Origin: Pseudomonadota bacterium
Lineage (GTDB): Bacteria; Pseudomonadota; Alphaproteobacteria; Rhizobiales; Xanthobacteraceae
NCBI GenBank assembly: GCA_023451825.1
Contig: JAEXYA010000034.1
Span: forward strand, 85,113 to 149,112
Length of the DNA stretch: 64,000 nt
Direction: 5' to 3'
Within the stretch, counting starts at the first letter, position 1; each line of letters opens with the position of its first letter. The position numbers and the translations under genes were made by a program. Positions 16,734 through 25,340 of the stretch are shown here, piece by piece. The notes beneath the pieces are model-generated. The model was not told the DNA's origin, searched no databases, and saw nothing but the letters and a program-made list of their open reading frames with translations.

Positions 16734-17037
16734 CGTGGGCGTTCCAATAAACCCGTCACGATTCTTTAACGCATTGATTCTAATTAGTTAATTTCGTCAT
16801 GCGTCGTCACTCAACTTGCTTTTGAGTGCGGAAAGCGCCAGAAACCTTGGTTAACAACCGGCTGGAATGCGGCAGAGGTTGGGTAACAATCGGTTAGAAA
16901 GCGTGAGTTGGCGCACTTTGTGGCAAGGGTTAATGTGACTGCGACTCGGGGGCTCGGAAGACCCGCAAGGTTCAACTTTGCAAAGTCGGACGAGTGAGTT
17001 CCTCTCATGACGAGAGGTCTATTTGGGTGGGTAACAT
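16734..17037 (+). promoter_or_regulatory. lpxC control region: GANTC pair and 19-base direct repeat
   Basis: Two GATTC sites lie at 16760-16764 and 16776-16780, close to two TTAA motifs (16766, 16788). A direct repeat follows: GGTTAACAACCGGCTGGAA (16849-16867) and GGGTAACAATCGGTTAGAA (16881-16899), 15 of 19 positions identical, starts 32 bases apart, about three helix turns. This fits tandem binding of one regulator. The factor and the promoter are not identified. Confidence 0.45.
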
Positions 17038-18012
17038 ATGACTTTCAGCCGACAGACCACGCTTGGAGCGCAAGCCACCGTGACCGGTGTCGGCGTCCAC
17101 TCCGGAAAACCTGTCAGCCTGACACTTGGCCCCGCTCCCGTCGATGCCGGTTATATCTTCGTCCGCACCGGGCTTGAAGGTCCGGATCGCGAAGTCACCG
17201 CCACGGCCAAATCCGTTATCGCCACTGCATTCGCCACCGTGCTCGGCGATCAGGACGGCCCGATCGTTTCCACCGCCGAACACGTTCTCGCAGCACTCCG
17301 TGGCATGGGTATCGACAATGCCACCATCGAAGTGGACGGCCCGGAAGTGCCGATCATGGATGGTTCGGCCGCCGCTTTCGTTGCCGCCATCGATCAGGCT
17401 GGCGTCGTGGAGCAGGGCGCCCGCCGCCGCTTCATCCAGGTGCTGAAACCGGTGCAGGTTGCCATCGGTGACTCCTTCGGTGAATTCCGCCCCTACGCTT
17501 CCGGCTTCCGCGCCGAGATCGAAATCAACTTCAACAATCCCGTCATCGGCCGTCAGAGCTATGTGCTCGACCTCAATCCCGAGACCTTCCGCCGCGAAGT
17601 CGCCCGCGCCCGCACCTTCGGCTTCATGAACGACGTCGCCCGCCTTTCGAGCGCCGGTTATGCACTCGGCGCCTCCTTCGAAAATTCCGTCGTGTTCGAC
17701 GACACCAAGCTCCTCAATGCTGAAGGCCTCCGCTATTCCGACGAATGCGCCCGCCATAAGGTGCTGGACGCTGTCGGTGATCTCGCCCTGGCTGGCCTGC
17801 CGATCCTCGGCGCCTATCGCTCGGTGCGTGGCGGCCACAAGCTCAACAACGAAGTCCTCAAGGCGCTTTTGGCCGATCGTTCGGCCTGGAAGATCGTCGA
17901 GACCGATACGGTGTCTGTGAAGGCTCCCGCCCGCCGCGGCCGCGCCAGCGCAGACGTCTCCTCGGGCGTGCTCGGCGGCCTCAGCCCGGCTTTCGGGCCG
18001 GACGTGTCGTAA
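17038..18012 (+). CDS. lpxC: UDP-3-O-acyl-N-acetylglucosamine deacetylase
   Basis: LpxC is the zinc enzyme for the committed step of lipid A synthesis in the cytoplasm. The 324-residue product carries the expected zinc and catalytic residues: STAEH (Glu81, His82), CARHKVLDAVGDL (His240, Asp244) and RGGHKLNNE (His267). RARTFGF and the N-terminal GVGVHSGKPVSLTLGP are also characteristic. The ATG is preceded by GGGTGGGTAACAT. It is transcribed after the ftsZ terminator. The last 25 residues form a variable Ala/Gly/Ser-rich tail. Confidence 0.97.
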   Translation: MTFSRQTTLGAQATVTGVGVHSGKPVSLTLGPAPVDAGYIFVRTGLEGPDREVTATAKSVIATAFATVLGDQDGPIVSTAEHVLAALRGMGIDNATIEVDGPEVPIMDGSAAAFVAAIDQAGVVEQGARRRFIQVLKPVQVAIGDSFGEFRPYASGFRAEIEINFNNPVIGRQSYVLDLNPETFRREVARARTFGFMNDVARLSSAGYALGASFENSVVFDDTKLLNAEGLRYSDECARHKVLDAVGDLALAGLPILGAYRSVRGGHKLNNEVLKALLADRSAWKIVETDTVSVKAPARRGRASADVSSGVLGGLSPAFGPDVS

Positions 18013-18055
18013 GACGGATTATTCGTTTTCTTCGAAAACTGAGTCCCCGCGCGAA

Positions 18056-18274
18056 TCAAACGCCTGCCAACGGCTCGGCGTGCCGTTCTTTGCCCAGAGG
18101 CGGTTTTGATTTCGCGGAGCTGCCTGCACCGGAATTTGTCCGTGACGTTGCTCGCAGCCGCTCGAGTTGTTTTTCCCGACGCAGCACGAGAAACAGGCTC
18201 AACCATCCTATTGCCATAGCTGCAGCCGTGCCGATCACGGGGGCTATCAGAATCTGAAAATCATTGGCGGTCAT
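18056..18274 (-). CDS. small single-span membrane protein
   Basis: A 72-residue protein of unknown function. One hydrophobic segment (about residues 8-31: ILIAPVIGTAAAMAIGWLSL and on) is followed by a basic cytoplasmic tail starting LRREKQLERLRA. The start ATG is 3 bases after CAGGAGGCGGA, an excellent ribosome site lying inside the end of the upstream gene, so I regard it as real. It overlaps that gene by 14 bases and is probably coupled to it. It is convergent with lpxC. Confidence 0.65.
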   Translation of the reverse strand: MTANDFQILIAPVIGTAAAMAIGWLSLFLVLRREKQLERLRATSRTNSGAGSSAKSKPPLGKERHAEPLAGV

Positions 18275-18533
18275 CTTCCGCCTCCTGAGGCGTCGGCGTT
18301 TCGAGGAAACTGAGCATCGCCTGACCCGAGAAATGTAAGGCGACGGCTGCCGTCACGCAAACCCCGATCACGCCGTAGATGAGTGCGCGCTTTTCGCTGA
18401 TGACGGCGTCCGTTGTGGTGGCCTGATAGATGATCGGGGCAAAGACGCCCAACGACACCAGCGCGACCCCGAGCGAGTTGAAAAACGTCGCAGCGAGTTT
18501 GATCCGCTCGGCCGATGCTGGCGAGAGAGGCAT
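18261..18533 (-). CDS. small two-span membrane protein
   Basis: A 90-residue protein of unknown function. It starts MPLSPASAERIKLAATFFNS and has two hydrophobic segments (about residues 13-35 and 48-68), the second GVIGVCVTAAVALHF, with an acidic C-terminus (PQEAEDDRQ). The ATG at 18533 has GGGAG six bases upstream, better than an in-frame TTG at 18548. First gene of a two-gene unit. Its promoter region has a CGGATTATA/TATAATCCG dyad. The layout resembles small effector-membrane or holin-like pairs, but there is no sequence proof. Confidence 0.65.
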   Translation of the reverse strand: MPLSPASAERIKLAATFFNSLGVALVSLGVFAPIIYQATTTDAVISEKRALIYGVIGVCVTAAVALHFSGQAMLSFLETPTPQEAEDDRQ

Positions 18534-18909
18534 TTGAAGCTCCCGCAATGGGTGTTGTTTGTCGGATTATATTTCTCAAGGTAGTATAATCCGTCGGAGC
18601 TTTCCACTTTGATCGATCCGGTGTTTGTTTGCAGGAAATGCCGCCGATGCTAGCCGTCTATCCGGTCTGGCTCCCGCGACACCCCCGGTAACCATAACCA
18701 TCTGTCTCCACACCTCTTTCGCCACATTCCCGGCGAAATGCGCCCCTATCCGGTTGGTTAACGAACAGCCTTCGGATAAACAGGCACGCGGTCGGGGATG
18801 AAGACCACGGGCTTGTTTTGGCTGGTTCGTATCGGGGCGCGGTTGGCGCGCAGAGCACCGCATTTGGGCGTCGTGACGACGCCCGCAGACAGACGTCAGG
18901 CAAGAATAG
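18534..18909. other. divergent region between the small membrane pair and bamD
   Basis: No gene seen in 376 bases. A perfect 9-bp dyad lies at 18563-18593 (CGGATTATA, 13-base spacer, TATAATCCG), which gives a TATAAT box on both strands; on the minus strand it would place a transcript start about 25 bases before the ATG at 18533. The remainder up to bamD is GC-rich, contains no clear hairpin, and presumably holds the bamD promoter. Confidence 0.45.
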
Positions 18910-19803
18910 ATGTCGGCACAGCGTTTTGCGCTTTCCTTCCGTGATGAACTCTCGCGCCTCAAGCGCCCGCTGCGGCTTGCCGTGGGCCTGATCGTGCTCG
19001 CCGTGCCGCTGGCCGGCTGCGGCACCGGCGCATTGTGGGACAAGTTCTCCAAGAAGGACGACCAATTCGTCGATGAGCCGGCCGACAAGCTCTATAATGA
19101 GGGCCTGTACCTCATGAACCAGAGCAAGGATCCGAAGGCCGCCGCGAAGAAATTCGAGGAAGTCGATCGCCAGCATCCGTATTCGGAATGGGCGCGCAAG
19201 TCGCTGCTGATGTCCGCTTACGCCGCCTACCAGACCGGCGACTACGACACCTGCATCGGGTCAGCCACACGCTATGTCACGCTGCATCCCGGCAGCCCCG
19301 ACGCCGCCTATGCGCAGTATCTGATCGCCGCCTCGCATTACGACCAGATCCCGGACATCTCGCGCGACCAGGGCCGCACCGAGAAGGCGATGGCTGCGCT
19401 CGAGGAAGTCGTCCGCAAATATCCGACTTCGGAATACGCCACCTCTGCCAAGCAGAAGCTGGAAGGCGCCAAGGATCAGATCGCCGGCAAGGAAATGGAT
19501 ATCGGCCGTTATTACATGAAGAAGCGCGACTACACGGCCGCCATCAACCGCTTCAAGACCGTGGTCACCCAATACCAGACCACCCGCCATGTCGAAGAGG
19601 CGCTGATGCGCCTGACCGAGGCCTATATGACGGTCGGCGTGGTCGGCGAGGCGCAGACGGCTGCCGCCGTGCTTGGCCACAATTTTCCTGACAGCCGCTG
19701 GTACAAAGACGCCTATAATATTGTAAAGTCGGGCGGTCTCGAACCGAGCGAGAACAAGGGCTCCTATATTTCAAGGGCCTTCAAGCGAATCGGCCTCGGC
19801 TAG
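18910..19803 (+). CDS. bamD: outer membrane assembly lipoprotein BamD
   Basis: BamD is an outer-membrane lipoprotein of the BAM complex that inserts beta-barrel proteins. The 297-residue product has a long basic N-region, a hydrophobic stretch and the lipobox LAGC with lipidated Cys37. TPR-like repeats follow, beginning ADKLYNEGLYLMNQ, with FEEVDRQHPYSEWARKSLL, SYAAYQTGDYDTC-type and RFKTVVTQYQTTRHVEEALM segments. Its older name is ComL. recN follows 13 bases after the stop, so the two are probably co-transcribed. Confidence 0.95.
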   Translation: MSAQRFALSFRDELSRLKRPLRLAVGLIVLAVPLAGCGTGALWDKFSKKDDQFVDEPADKLYNEGLYLMNQSKDPKAAAKKFEEVDRQHPYSEWARKSLLMSAYAAYQTGDYDTCIGSATRYVTLHPGSPDAAYAQYLIAASHYDQIPDISRDQGRTEKAMAALEEVVRKYPTSEYATSAKQKLEGAKDQIAGKEMDIGRYYMKKRDYTAAINRFKTVVTQYQTTRHVEEALMRLTEAYMTVGVVGEAQTAAAVLGHNFPDSRWYKDAYNIVKSGGLEPSENKGSYISRAFKRIGLG

Positions 19804-19816
19804 GAATCGTCCTCCC

Positions 19817-21490
19817 ATGCTCGCTCGTCTGTCGATCCGTGACATCGTCCTGATCGAGCGGCTTGATATCGAATTTTCGCGTGGCCTGGCCGTGCTGACC
19901 GGCGAGACCGGCGCCGGCAAATCCATCTTGTTGGATGCCTTCGCGCTGGCCCTTGGCGGCCGTGGCGATGCCGGCCTGGTCCGCCACGGCGCGGAGCAGG
20001 GGCAGGTGACCGCCGCCTTCGATCTCGCTCCCGGCCATCCCGCCCTCAGCCTGCTCAAGGACAACGGTTTTGACGACGACACCGGCGAGATGATTCTCCG
20101 CCGCGTGCAGTTCGGCGACGGCCGCACCCGCGCTTACATCAACGATCAGACCGTCAGCGTACAGACGCTGAAGGCCATCGGCGCCGCATTGGTCGAGATC
20201 CATGGCCAGCATGACGACCGCGCCCTCGTGGACGCCGCCAGCCATCGCCGGCTGCTCGATGCCTTTGCCGGGCTGGACAAGGACGTTGTGGCGCTGGAAT
20301 CGCTGTGGGTGGCCCGCAAGACCGCCTATACGGCGCTGGACACCCATCGCGCCAATATGGAGCGTGCCGCCCGCGACGCCGATTATCTCCGCCATTCCGC
20401 CGATGAGCTGAAGAAGCTCAACCCGAAGGACGGCGAGGAGACCGCCTTGGCCGAGCGTCGCACCGGCATGATGCAGGGCGAGAAGATCGCCTCGGATCTC
20501 CGCGAGGCACAGGAAGCCGTCTCCGGCCCACATTCGCCGATCTCCGCGCTGGCTGCTGCCGTGCGCCGGCTGGAGCGCCGAGCCGGCTCGTCGCCGGCGC
20601 TGGTGGAGCCCGCGGTGAAGGCCATCGATGTCGCCATCAATGCGCTGGAAGAGGCCGACCAGCATCTCAGCGCCGCGCTGATTGCCGCCGATTTCGATCC
20701 CGCCGAGCTCGAGCGCATCGAGGAACGCCTGTTCGCGCTGCGCGCCGCCGCCCGAAAGTTTTCCACGCCGGTGGATGGGCTGGCTGCGCTGGCGGCAAAA
20801 TTCTACGCCGATGTGGCCACCATCGATGCCGGCGCCGGCCAGCTGGCGAAGCTGGAAAAGGCCGCCATCGAGACCGATGCGAAATATGCCGCGGCTGCCG
20901 CAAAACTTTCGGCCGCGCGCATCAAGTCGGCTGAGAAGCTCAACAAGGCCGTGATTGCAGAACTTGCGCCGCTCAAGCTTGAGCGCGCCAAGTTCATTAC
21001 CCAGGTCGATACCGATGCGGCCACGCCCGGCCCGCAGGGCATCGATCGCGTCGAATTCTGGGTGCAGACCAATCCCGGTACGCGGCCGGGTCCGATGATG
21101 AAGGTCGCCTCCGGCGGTGAACTCTCGCGCTTCCTGCTGGCGCTGAAGGTGGTGCTGTCCGACAAGGGCTCGGCGCCGACGCTGGTGTTCGACGAAATCG
21201 ATACGGGTGTCGGTGGTGCGGTGGCCGATGCGATCGGTGCGCGGCTTGGCCGTCTCGCCGGCAAGGTGCAGGTGATGGCCGTGACGCATGCGCCGCAGGT
21301 GGCCGCGCGCGCCGACCAGCATCTGTTGATCTCCAAGGCGGCCCTCGACAAGGGCAAGCGCGTGGCGACCAACGTCAACACGCTGGCCGACGACCATCGC
21401 CGCGAGGAAATCGCGCGGATGCTGGCGGGTGCGGAGATTACCGCCGAGGCGAGGGCGGCGGCAGATCGGCTGCTCAAGGGCGCGGCGTAA
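19817..21490 (+). CDS. recN: DNA repair protein RecN
   Basis: RecN is an SMC-like ATPase that acts early in double-strand break repair. The 557-residue product has Walker A GETGAGKS at about residues 29-36, a central helical coiled-coil region with the QRTGMMQGEK-like segment, the ABC signature ASGGELSRF near residue 430, and Walker B TLVFDEIDTGVGG followed by VMAVTHAPQVAARAD. The gene starts with ATG 13 bases after bamD. Full length for the family. Confidence 0.96.
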   Translation: MLARLSIRDIVLIERLDIEFSRGLAVLTGETGAGKSILLDAFALALGGRGDAGLVRHGAEQGQVTAAFDLAPGHPALSLLKDNGFDDDTGEMILRRVQFGDGRTRAYINDQTVSVQTLKAIGAALVEIHGQHDDRALVDAASHRRLLDAFAGLDKDVVALESLWVARKTAYTALDTHRANMERAARDADYLRHSADELKKLNPKDGEETALAERRTGMMQGEKIASDLREAQEAVSGPHSPISALAAAVRRLERRAGSSPALVEPAVKAIDVAINALEEADQHLSAALIAADFDPAELERIEERLFALRAAARKFSTPVDGLAALAAKFYADVATIDAGAGQLAKLEKAAIETDAKYAAAAAKLSAARIKSAEKLNKAVIAELAPLKLERAKFITQVDTDAATPGPQGIDRVEFWVQTNPGTRPGPMMKVASGGELSRFLLALKVVLSDKGSAPTLVFDEIDTGVGGAVADAIGARLGRLAGKVQVMAVTHAPQVAARADQHLLISKAALDKGKRVATNVNTLADDHRREEIARMLAGAEITAEARAAADRLLKGAA

Positions 21491-21497
21491 CGCTCCG

Positions 21498-21599
21498 CCT
21501 GTCATCGCCCGGCTTGACCGGGCGATCCATTAGACACCGTCTTTCGCGGTCTATCGCTGTGACGGTGGCTACTGGATTCCCGCTTTCGCGGGAATGACA
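21498..21599. repeat. family F palindromes between recN and ligA
   Basis: Two hairpins: ATCGCCCGG-CTTGA-CCGGGCGAT near 21504-21527, and ATTCCCGC-TTTC-GCGGGAAT near 21575-21594. An ATG inside the second creates a false upstream start for ligA. The first may end recN transcripts but has no T-run. Confidence 0.75.
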
Positions 21600-21653
21600 A
21601 GAGAGAAGCGATCGCCGTCTTTTCTCATCGCGTGCATCGTCGTATCCATAGCC

Positions 21654-23804
21654 ATGGCAAAATCTCCCAAAACTCCTCCCGACATCTCCACGCTGACCAA
21701 GCCGAAAGCCAAAATCGAGCTGATGCGGCTGTCGCTGGAGATGGAGGCGCATAACAAGCGTTACTATCAGGACGATGCGCCGACGATCTCGGACGCAGCC
21801 TATGATGCCTTGCGCCAACGCGTCGAAGCGATCGAAGCGAAATTCCCGGAGCTGGTGCAGTCGGATTCCCCGACCCAGACCGTCGGCGCGGCGCCTGCGC
21901 GTGGCTTTGCTAAAATCCAGCACGCGGTGCCGATGCTCTCGCTCGGCAATGCCTTCAGCGATGAAGACGTCACCGAATTCGTGGAGCGCATCCAGCGTTT
22001 CCTCAAGCTCGACGAGATCCCTGTACTGGTCGCCGAACCGAAGATCGACGGCCTCTCGTTGTCACTGCGCTATGAGAATGGCGAACTGATCCATGCCGCC
22101 ACCCGCGGCGATGGTTTTACGGGCGAGGATGTCACCGCCAATGTTCGCACCATCAAGGACATCCCGAATGTGCTGAAAGGCAAGCACATCCCCGCCGCCT
22201 GCGAATTGCGCGGCGAGGTCTATATGCTCAAGAGCGATTTCCTCGCGCTCAACAAGAAGCAGGAAGAAGCCGGCGACACCGTCTTTGCCAATCCGCGCAA
22301 TTCCGCTGCAGGTTCGCTGCGGCAGAAGGATGTCGCGATCACCGCGTCGCGGCCCCTGAAGTTCTTCGCCTATGCCTGGGGTGAGATGTCGGACTATCCG
22401 ATGCCGGAGCCCACGCAGCATGCGATGATCGACTGGCTCCACAAGGCTGGCTTCACCGTCAATCCCGAGATCACGCTGTGCAAGAGCGTCGATGACGCGC
22501 TGACCTTCTATCGCCGCATCGGCGAGATCAGGGCCAAGCTCGGCTACGACATCGACGGCGTCGTTTACAAGGTCGATCGCATCGACTGGCAGGCACGGCT
22601 CGGTTTTGCCGGACGCGCGCCCCGTTGGGCCATCGCGCATAAATTCGCGGCCGAGCAGGCGACGACCGTGCTCGAAAAGATCGACATCCAGGTCGGCCGC
22701 ACCGGCGCGCTGACGCCGGTGGCGCGGCTGACGCCGATCACCGTCGGCGGCGTCGTGGTGTCTAATGCGACGCTGCACAATGCCGATTATATCAAGGGCA
22801 TCGGCAATGATGGTCAGACGCTGCGCGATGGCGTCGACATCCGCGAGGGCGATACGGTGATCGTGCAGCGCGCCGGCGATGTCATTCCGCAGGTGGTGAA
22901 TGTCATTCTCGACAAGCGTCCGAACGGCGCAAAGCCCTATGCATTCCCCGACAAGTGCCCGGTCTGCGGCAGCCATGCCATCCGCGAGAATGACGAAGTC
23001 GTCACCCGCTGCACCGGCGCGCTGGTGTGCCCGGCGCAGGCGGTGGAGAAGCTCAAGCACTTTGTTTCGCGACTTGCCTTTGACATCGATGGTCTTGGTG
23101 ACAAGCAGATCCAGGAATTTTACGACGAGGGCATCATCATGCATCCCGTCGATATCTTTACGCTGGCCAAGCGCGACGAGCGCGCCAACAAGAAGCTGCG
23201 CGACCGCGAGGGTTATGGCGAAGTCTCGGTGCGCAACCTGTTTGCCGCCATCGACGAACGTCGCAAGATCGAACTCAATCGCCTGATCTTCGCGCTCGGC
23301 ATCCGTCATATCGGTGAAGGCAATGCAAAACTGCTTGCGCGGCACTATGGATCGTTTGCTGTGTTCCGTGAAGCCATGCTGGCGGCCGCAGCCGGACAGG
23401 GCGACGAGGGCAACACGTCGGAGGCCTATCAGGACCTGAACAATATCGGCGGAGTCGGCGAGATCGTTGCCGATGCCGTGGTCGAGTTCTTCGCCGAGGC
23501 GCGCAATGTGAAGGCGCTGGATGAGTTGCTTGGCGAGATCGAGGTGCTCGATGTCGCGCAGGCGAAGACCGACACACCAGTGGCGGGCAAGACGGTGGTG
23601 TTCACGGGCTCGCTGACGAAGTTTACGCGCGATGAGGCGAAGGCGTCGGCCGAGCGCTTGGGCGCGAAGGTTGCAGGATCCGTGTCGAAGAAGACTGATT
23701 ATGTCGTCGCTGGCGAAGATGCCGGATCGAAGTTGACCAAGGCGCGTGATCTTGGTGTGGCGGTGTTGACTGAGGACGAGTGGTTGGCGTTGATCGGGGG
23801 ATGA
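21654..23804 (+). CDS. ligA: NAD-dependent DNA ligase
   Basis: LigA seals nicks in replication and repair using NAD. The 716-residue product has the Ia domain with RYYQDDAPTISDAAYD, the nucleotidyltransferase site AEPKIDG (Lys130 is the adenylated residue), TRGDGFTGEDVT, an OB fold, a four-cysteine zinc finger (CPVCGS ... C ... C near residues 440-470), a helix-hairpin-helix region (NNIGGVGEIVADAVVEF) and a C-terminal BRCT domain (KTVVFTGSLTKFTRDEA). ATG at 21654 (MAKSPKTPPD) is preferred; the upstream in-frame ATG at 21594 is within a repeat. Confidence 0.97.
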   Translation: MAKSPKTPPDISTLTKPKAKIELMRLSLEMEAHNKRYYQDDAPTISDAAYDALRQRVEAIEAKFPELVQSDSPTQTVGAAPARGFAKIQHAVPMLSLGNAFSDEDVTEFVERIQRFLKLDEIPVLVAEPKIDGLSLSLRYENGELIHAATRGDGFTGEDVTANVRTIKDIPNVLKGKHIPAACELRGEVYMLKSDFLALNKKQEEAGDTVFANPRNSAAGSLRQKDVAITASRPLKFFAYAWGEMSDYPMPEPTQHAMIDWLHKAGFTVNPEITLCKSVDDALTFYRRIGEIRAKLGYDIDGVVYKVDRIDWQARLGFAGRAPRWAIAHKFAAEQATTVLEKIDIQVGRTGALTPVARLTPITVGGVVVSNATLHNADYIKGIGNDGQTLRDGVDIREGDTVIVQRAGDVIPQVVNVILDKRPNGAKPYAFPDKCPVCGSHAIRENDEVVTRCTGALVCPAQAVEKLKHFVSRLAFDIDGLGDKQIQEFYDEGIIMHPVDIFTLAKRDERANKKLRDREGYGEVSVRNLFAAIDERRKIELNRLIFALGIRHIGEGNAKLLARHYGSFAVFREAMLAAAAGQGDEGNTSEAYQDLNNIGGVGEIVADAVVEFFAEARNVKALDELLGEIEVLDVAQAKTDTPVAGKTVVFTGSLTKFTRDEAKASAERLGAKVAGSVSKKTDYVVAGEDAGSKLTKARDLGVAVLTEDEWLALIGG

Positions 23805-23815
23805 CGCCTATGGTC

Positions 23816-23985
23816 TCCCTCCCCGGAGCGAAGCGAATGGGGAGGGTCCGCCGTTAGGCGGGGGTGGGGTCTATCCCCACGTGACGTCGGAGTTCGCGGA
23901 GACACCCCACCCGTCTCAAAGCTCGCTGAACGCTCGCTTTGATCCACCCTCCCCACGGCGCGGCTGCGCCGCTTGGGGGAGGGAG
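23816..23985. repeat. family A inverted repeat, copy 3 (complete)
   Basis: Left arm TCCCTCCCCGGAGCGAAGCG, right arm CGGCTGCGCCGCTTGGGGGA followed by GGGAG. The centre has GGGTGGGGTCTATCCCCACG then TGACGTCGGAG, matching the copy at 1100-1262. It occupies nearly the whole gap between the convergent ligA and Bcr/CflA genes and may serve as a two-way terminator-like barrier. Confidence 0.85.
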
Positions 23986-23995
23986 AAGAAAAGAG

Positions 23996-25246
23996 CTACA
24001 TCAACCCGCTCTCTTCGCTCTCCGCCTTCTCCACCATCTTCTCCGTCACCACGACCTTCCGCCGTGGCACCAGAAAGATCATCGCCGCCGCGCAGCCGCA
24101 GGACAGGACCACCAGCGACAGATTGAGCGCCACCGGCGTTGCGAAATGTCCGCCGAGCCAGGCGCCGCCCTGCGAGCAGAGCGAGCCGAAGCCCATCTGC
24201 ATGAAACCCATCATGCCGGAGGCCGCGCCCGCCGCCTGCGGGCGGATGCTGAGCGCGCCGGCAGCGGCGTTCGACATCACGAAAGCATTGCCGAACATCA
24301 CGATCATATGGGTGATGAACAGCCAGGATGGCTGCTGATTGAGCCCCGTCAGTCCCCACACGACATTCAGCAAAGCACCGCCGAACTGCAAGGCGAGGCC
24401 GAACCAGATCAACTGCGCAATGGTCCGTCGCGGCGCGAAGCGGACGCAAGCAAGATTGCCGAGGAGATAAGCGAGGCCGGAGGTCGCGAACCATGCGCCA
24501 TATTCGGCGGAGGTGCGGCCCATCTGGTTCACCACCACGAAGGGGCCGCCGCCGGCGAACGTGAAGATGATCCACGATGCCAATACATAGCAAAAGAGAT
24601 AGCCGATGAAAGCCCGGCTGCCGAACAGCACTTTTGAATCGGCGATGAAGCCGCTGCTGCCGACATCGCTTGTTGCGCGTTTGCGTGTCTCCGGCAGCAG
24701 AAGGGCGATCGCCAGCGTCACGACAAGCGATGCGGCGGTCACCGTGTAGAAGATCGCGCGCCAGCCGAAGCCGGTTTCGAGCAGGCCCCCGGCCAGCGGC
24801 GACAGCATCTGCGCGATCATCATGACCGCGATGACAAGGCTGATCATCGGCCCCACGCGTTCGCGCGGATAGAGGTCGCGAATGATGGCGCGGCTCATCA
24901 CCATGCCCGTGGCGCCGCCGAGCGCCTGGAAGAAACGCGCGGCGATCAGCTGCGGCAGTGTGATCGCAAAGCTCGAGCCGATGCCGGCGATCACCATCAA
25001 AGTGAGCCCCGCCAGCAGCACCGGCTTGCGGCCGAACCGATCGGACAGCGGCCCCATGATGAGCTGCGAGAAGGCGAGGCCCACCATGTAAAGCGAAACC
25101 GTCATCTGCGCGATGGAGATGTCGGCGTCGAAGGTGCGGGCGAGCTCGGGCAGCGCCGGCACCAGCATGTAAAGCGAGATCGGCGCGATGCCGGTCATCA
25201 CGACCAGCAGAAGCAGCATGACGCGTGAGCGTGTGGGATCTGCCAT
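23996..25246 (-). CDS. Bcr/CflA-family multidrug MFS exporter
   Basis: An inner-membrane drug/H+ antiporter of 416 residues with twelve predicted segments. It has ISLYMLVPALPELARTFD after helix 1, LIMGPLSDRFGRKPVLL (the conserved MFS loop 2-3 motif) near residue 62, RFFQALGGATGMVMSRAIIR near 100 and DLYPRERVGPM, all typical of Bcr/CflA proteins. The frame continues upstream, but those 43 codons read through a family B repeat (SLRAQRSNPE-like peptide), so ATG at 25246 (MADPTRSR) is the likely start. The last codons abut repeat copy A3. Confidence 0.9.
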   Translation of the reverse strand: MADPTRSRVMLLLLVVMTGIAPISLYMLVPALPELARTFDADISIAQMTVSLYMVGLAFSQLIMGPLSDRFGRKPVLLAGLTLMVIAGIGSSFAITLPQLIAARFFQALGGATGMVMSRAIIRDLYPRERVGPMISLVIAVMMIAQMLSPLAGGLLETGFGWRAIFYTVTAASLVVTLAIALLLPETRKRATSDVGSSGFIADSKVLFGSRAFIGYLFCYVLASWIIFTFAGGGPFVVVNQMGRTSAEYGAWFATSGLAYLLGNLACVRFAPRRTIAQLIWFGLALQFGGALLNVVWGLTGLNQQPSWLFITHMIVMFGNAFVMSNAAAGALSIRPQAAGAASGMMGFMQMGFGSLCSQGGAWLGGHFATPVALNLSLVVLSCGCAAAMIFLVPRRKVVVTEKMVEKAESEESGLM

Positions 25247-25253
25247 CCTGGCC

Positions 25254-25338
25254 GTCATTGCGAGGAGCCGTTGCGACGAAGCAATCCAGTCTGTCCTTGC
25301 TCGGTATTCTGGATTGCTTCGCTGCGCTCGCAATGACG
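25254..25338. repeat. family B inverted repeat, copy 1
   Basis: Left arm GTCATTGCGAGGAGCCGTTG with CGACGAAGCAATCCAG, right arm CTGGATTGCTTCGCTGCGCT ending CGCAATGAC. The same element occurs at 30487 and 36215. It fills the 94-base gap between the exporter start and the stop of the upstream aminopeptidase gene. Confidence 0.9.
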
Positions 25339-25340
25339 TC

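Noticed and set aside
18027..18041. GTTTTC-TTC-GAAAAC after lpxC as a terminator
   Set aside because: AT-rich, weak 6-bp stem without a T-run; too weak to call.
19781..21505. A 574-codon minus-strand frame opposite recN
   Set aside because: Complete overlap with a well-supported RecN; composition typical of an antisense shadow.
21594..21653. N-terminal extension of ligA by 20 codons
   Set aside because: Its ATG lies inside a repeat; ligase similarity begins after 21654.
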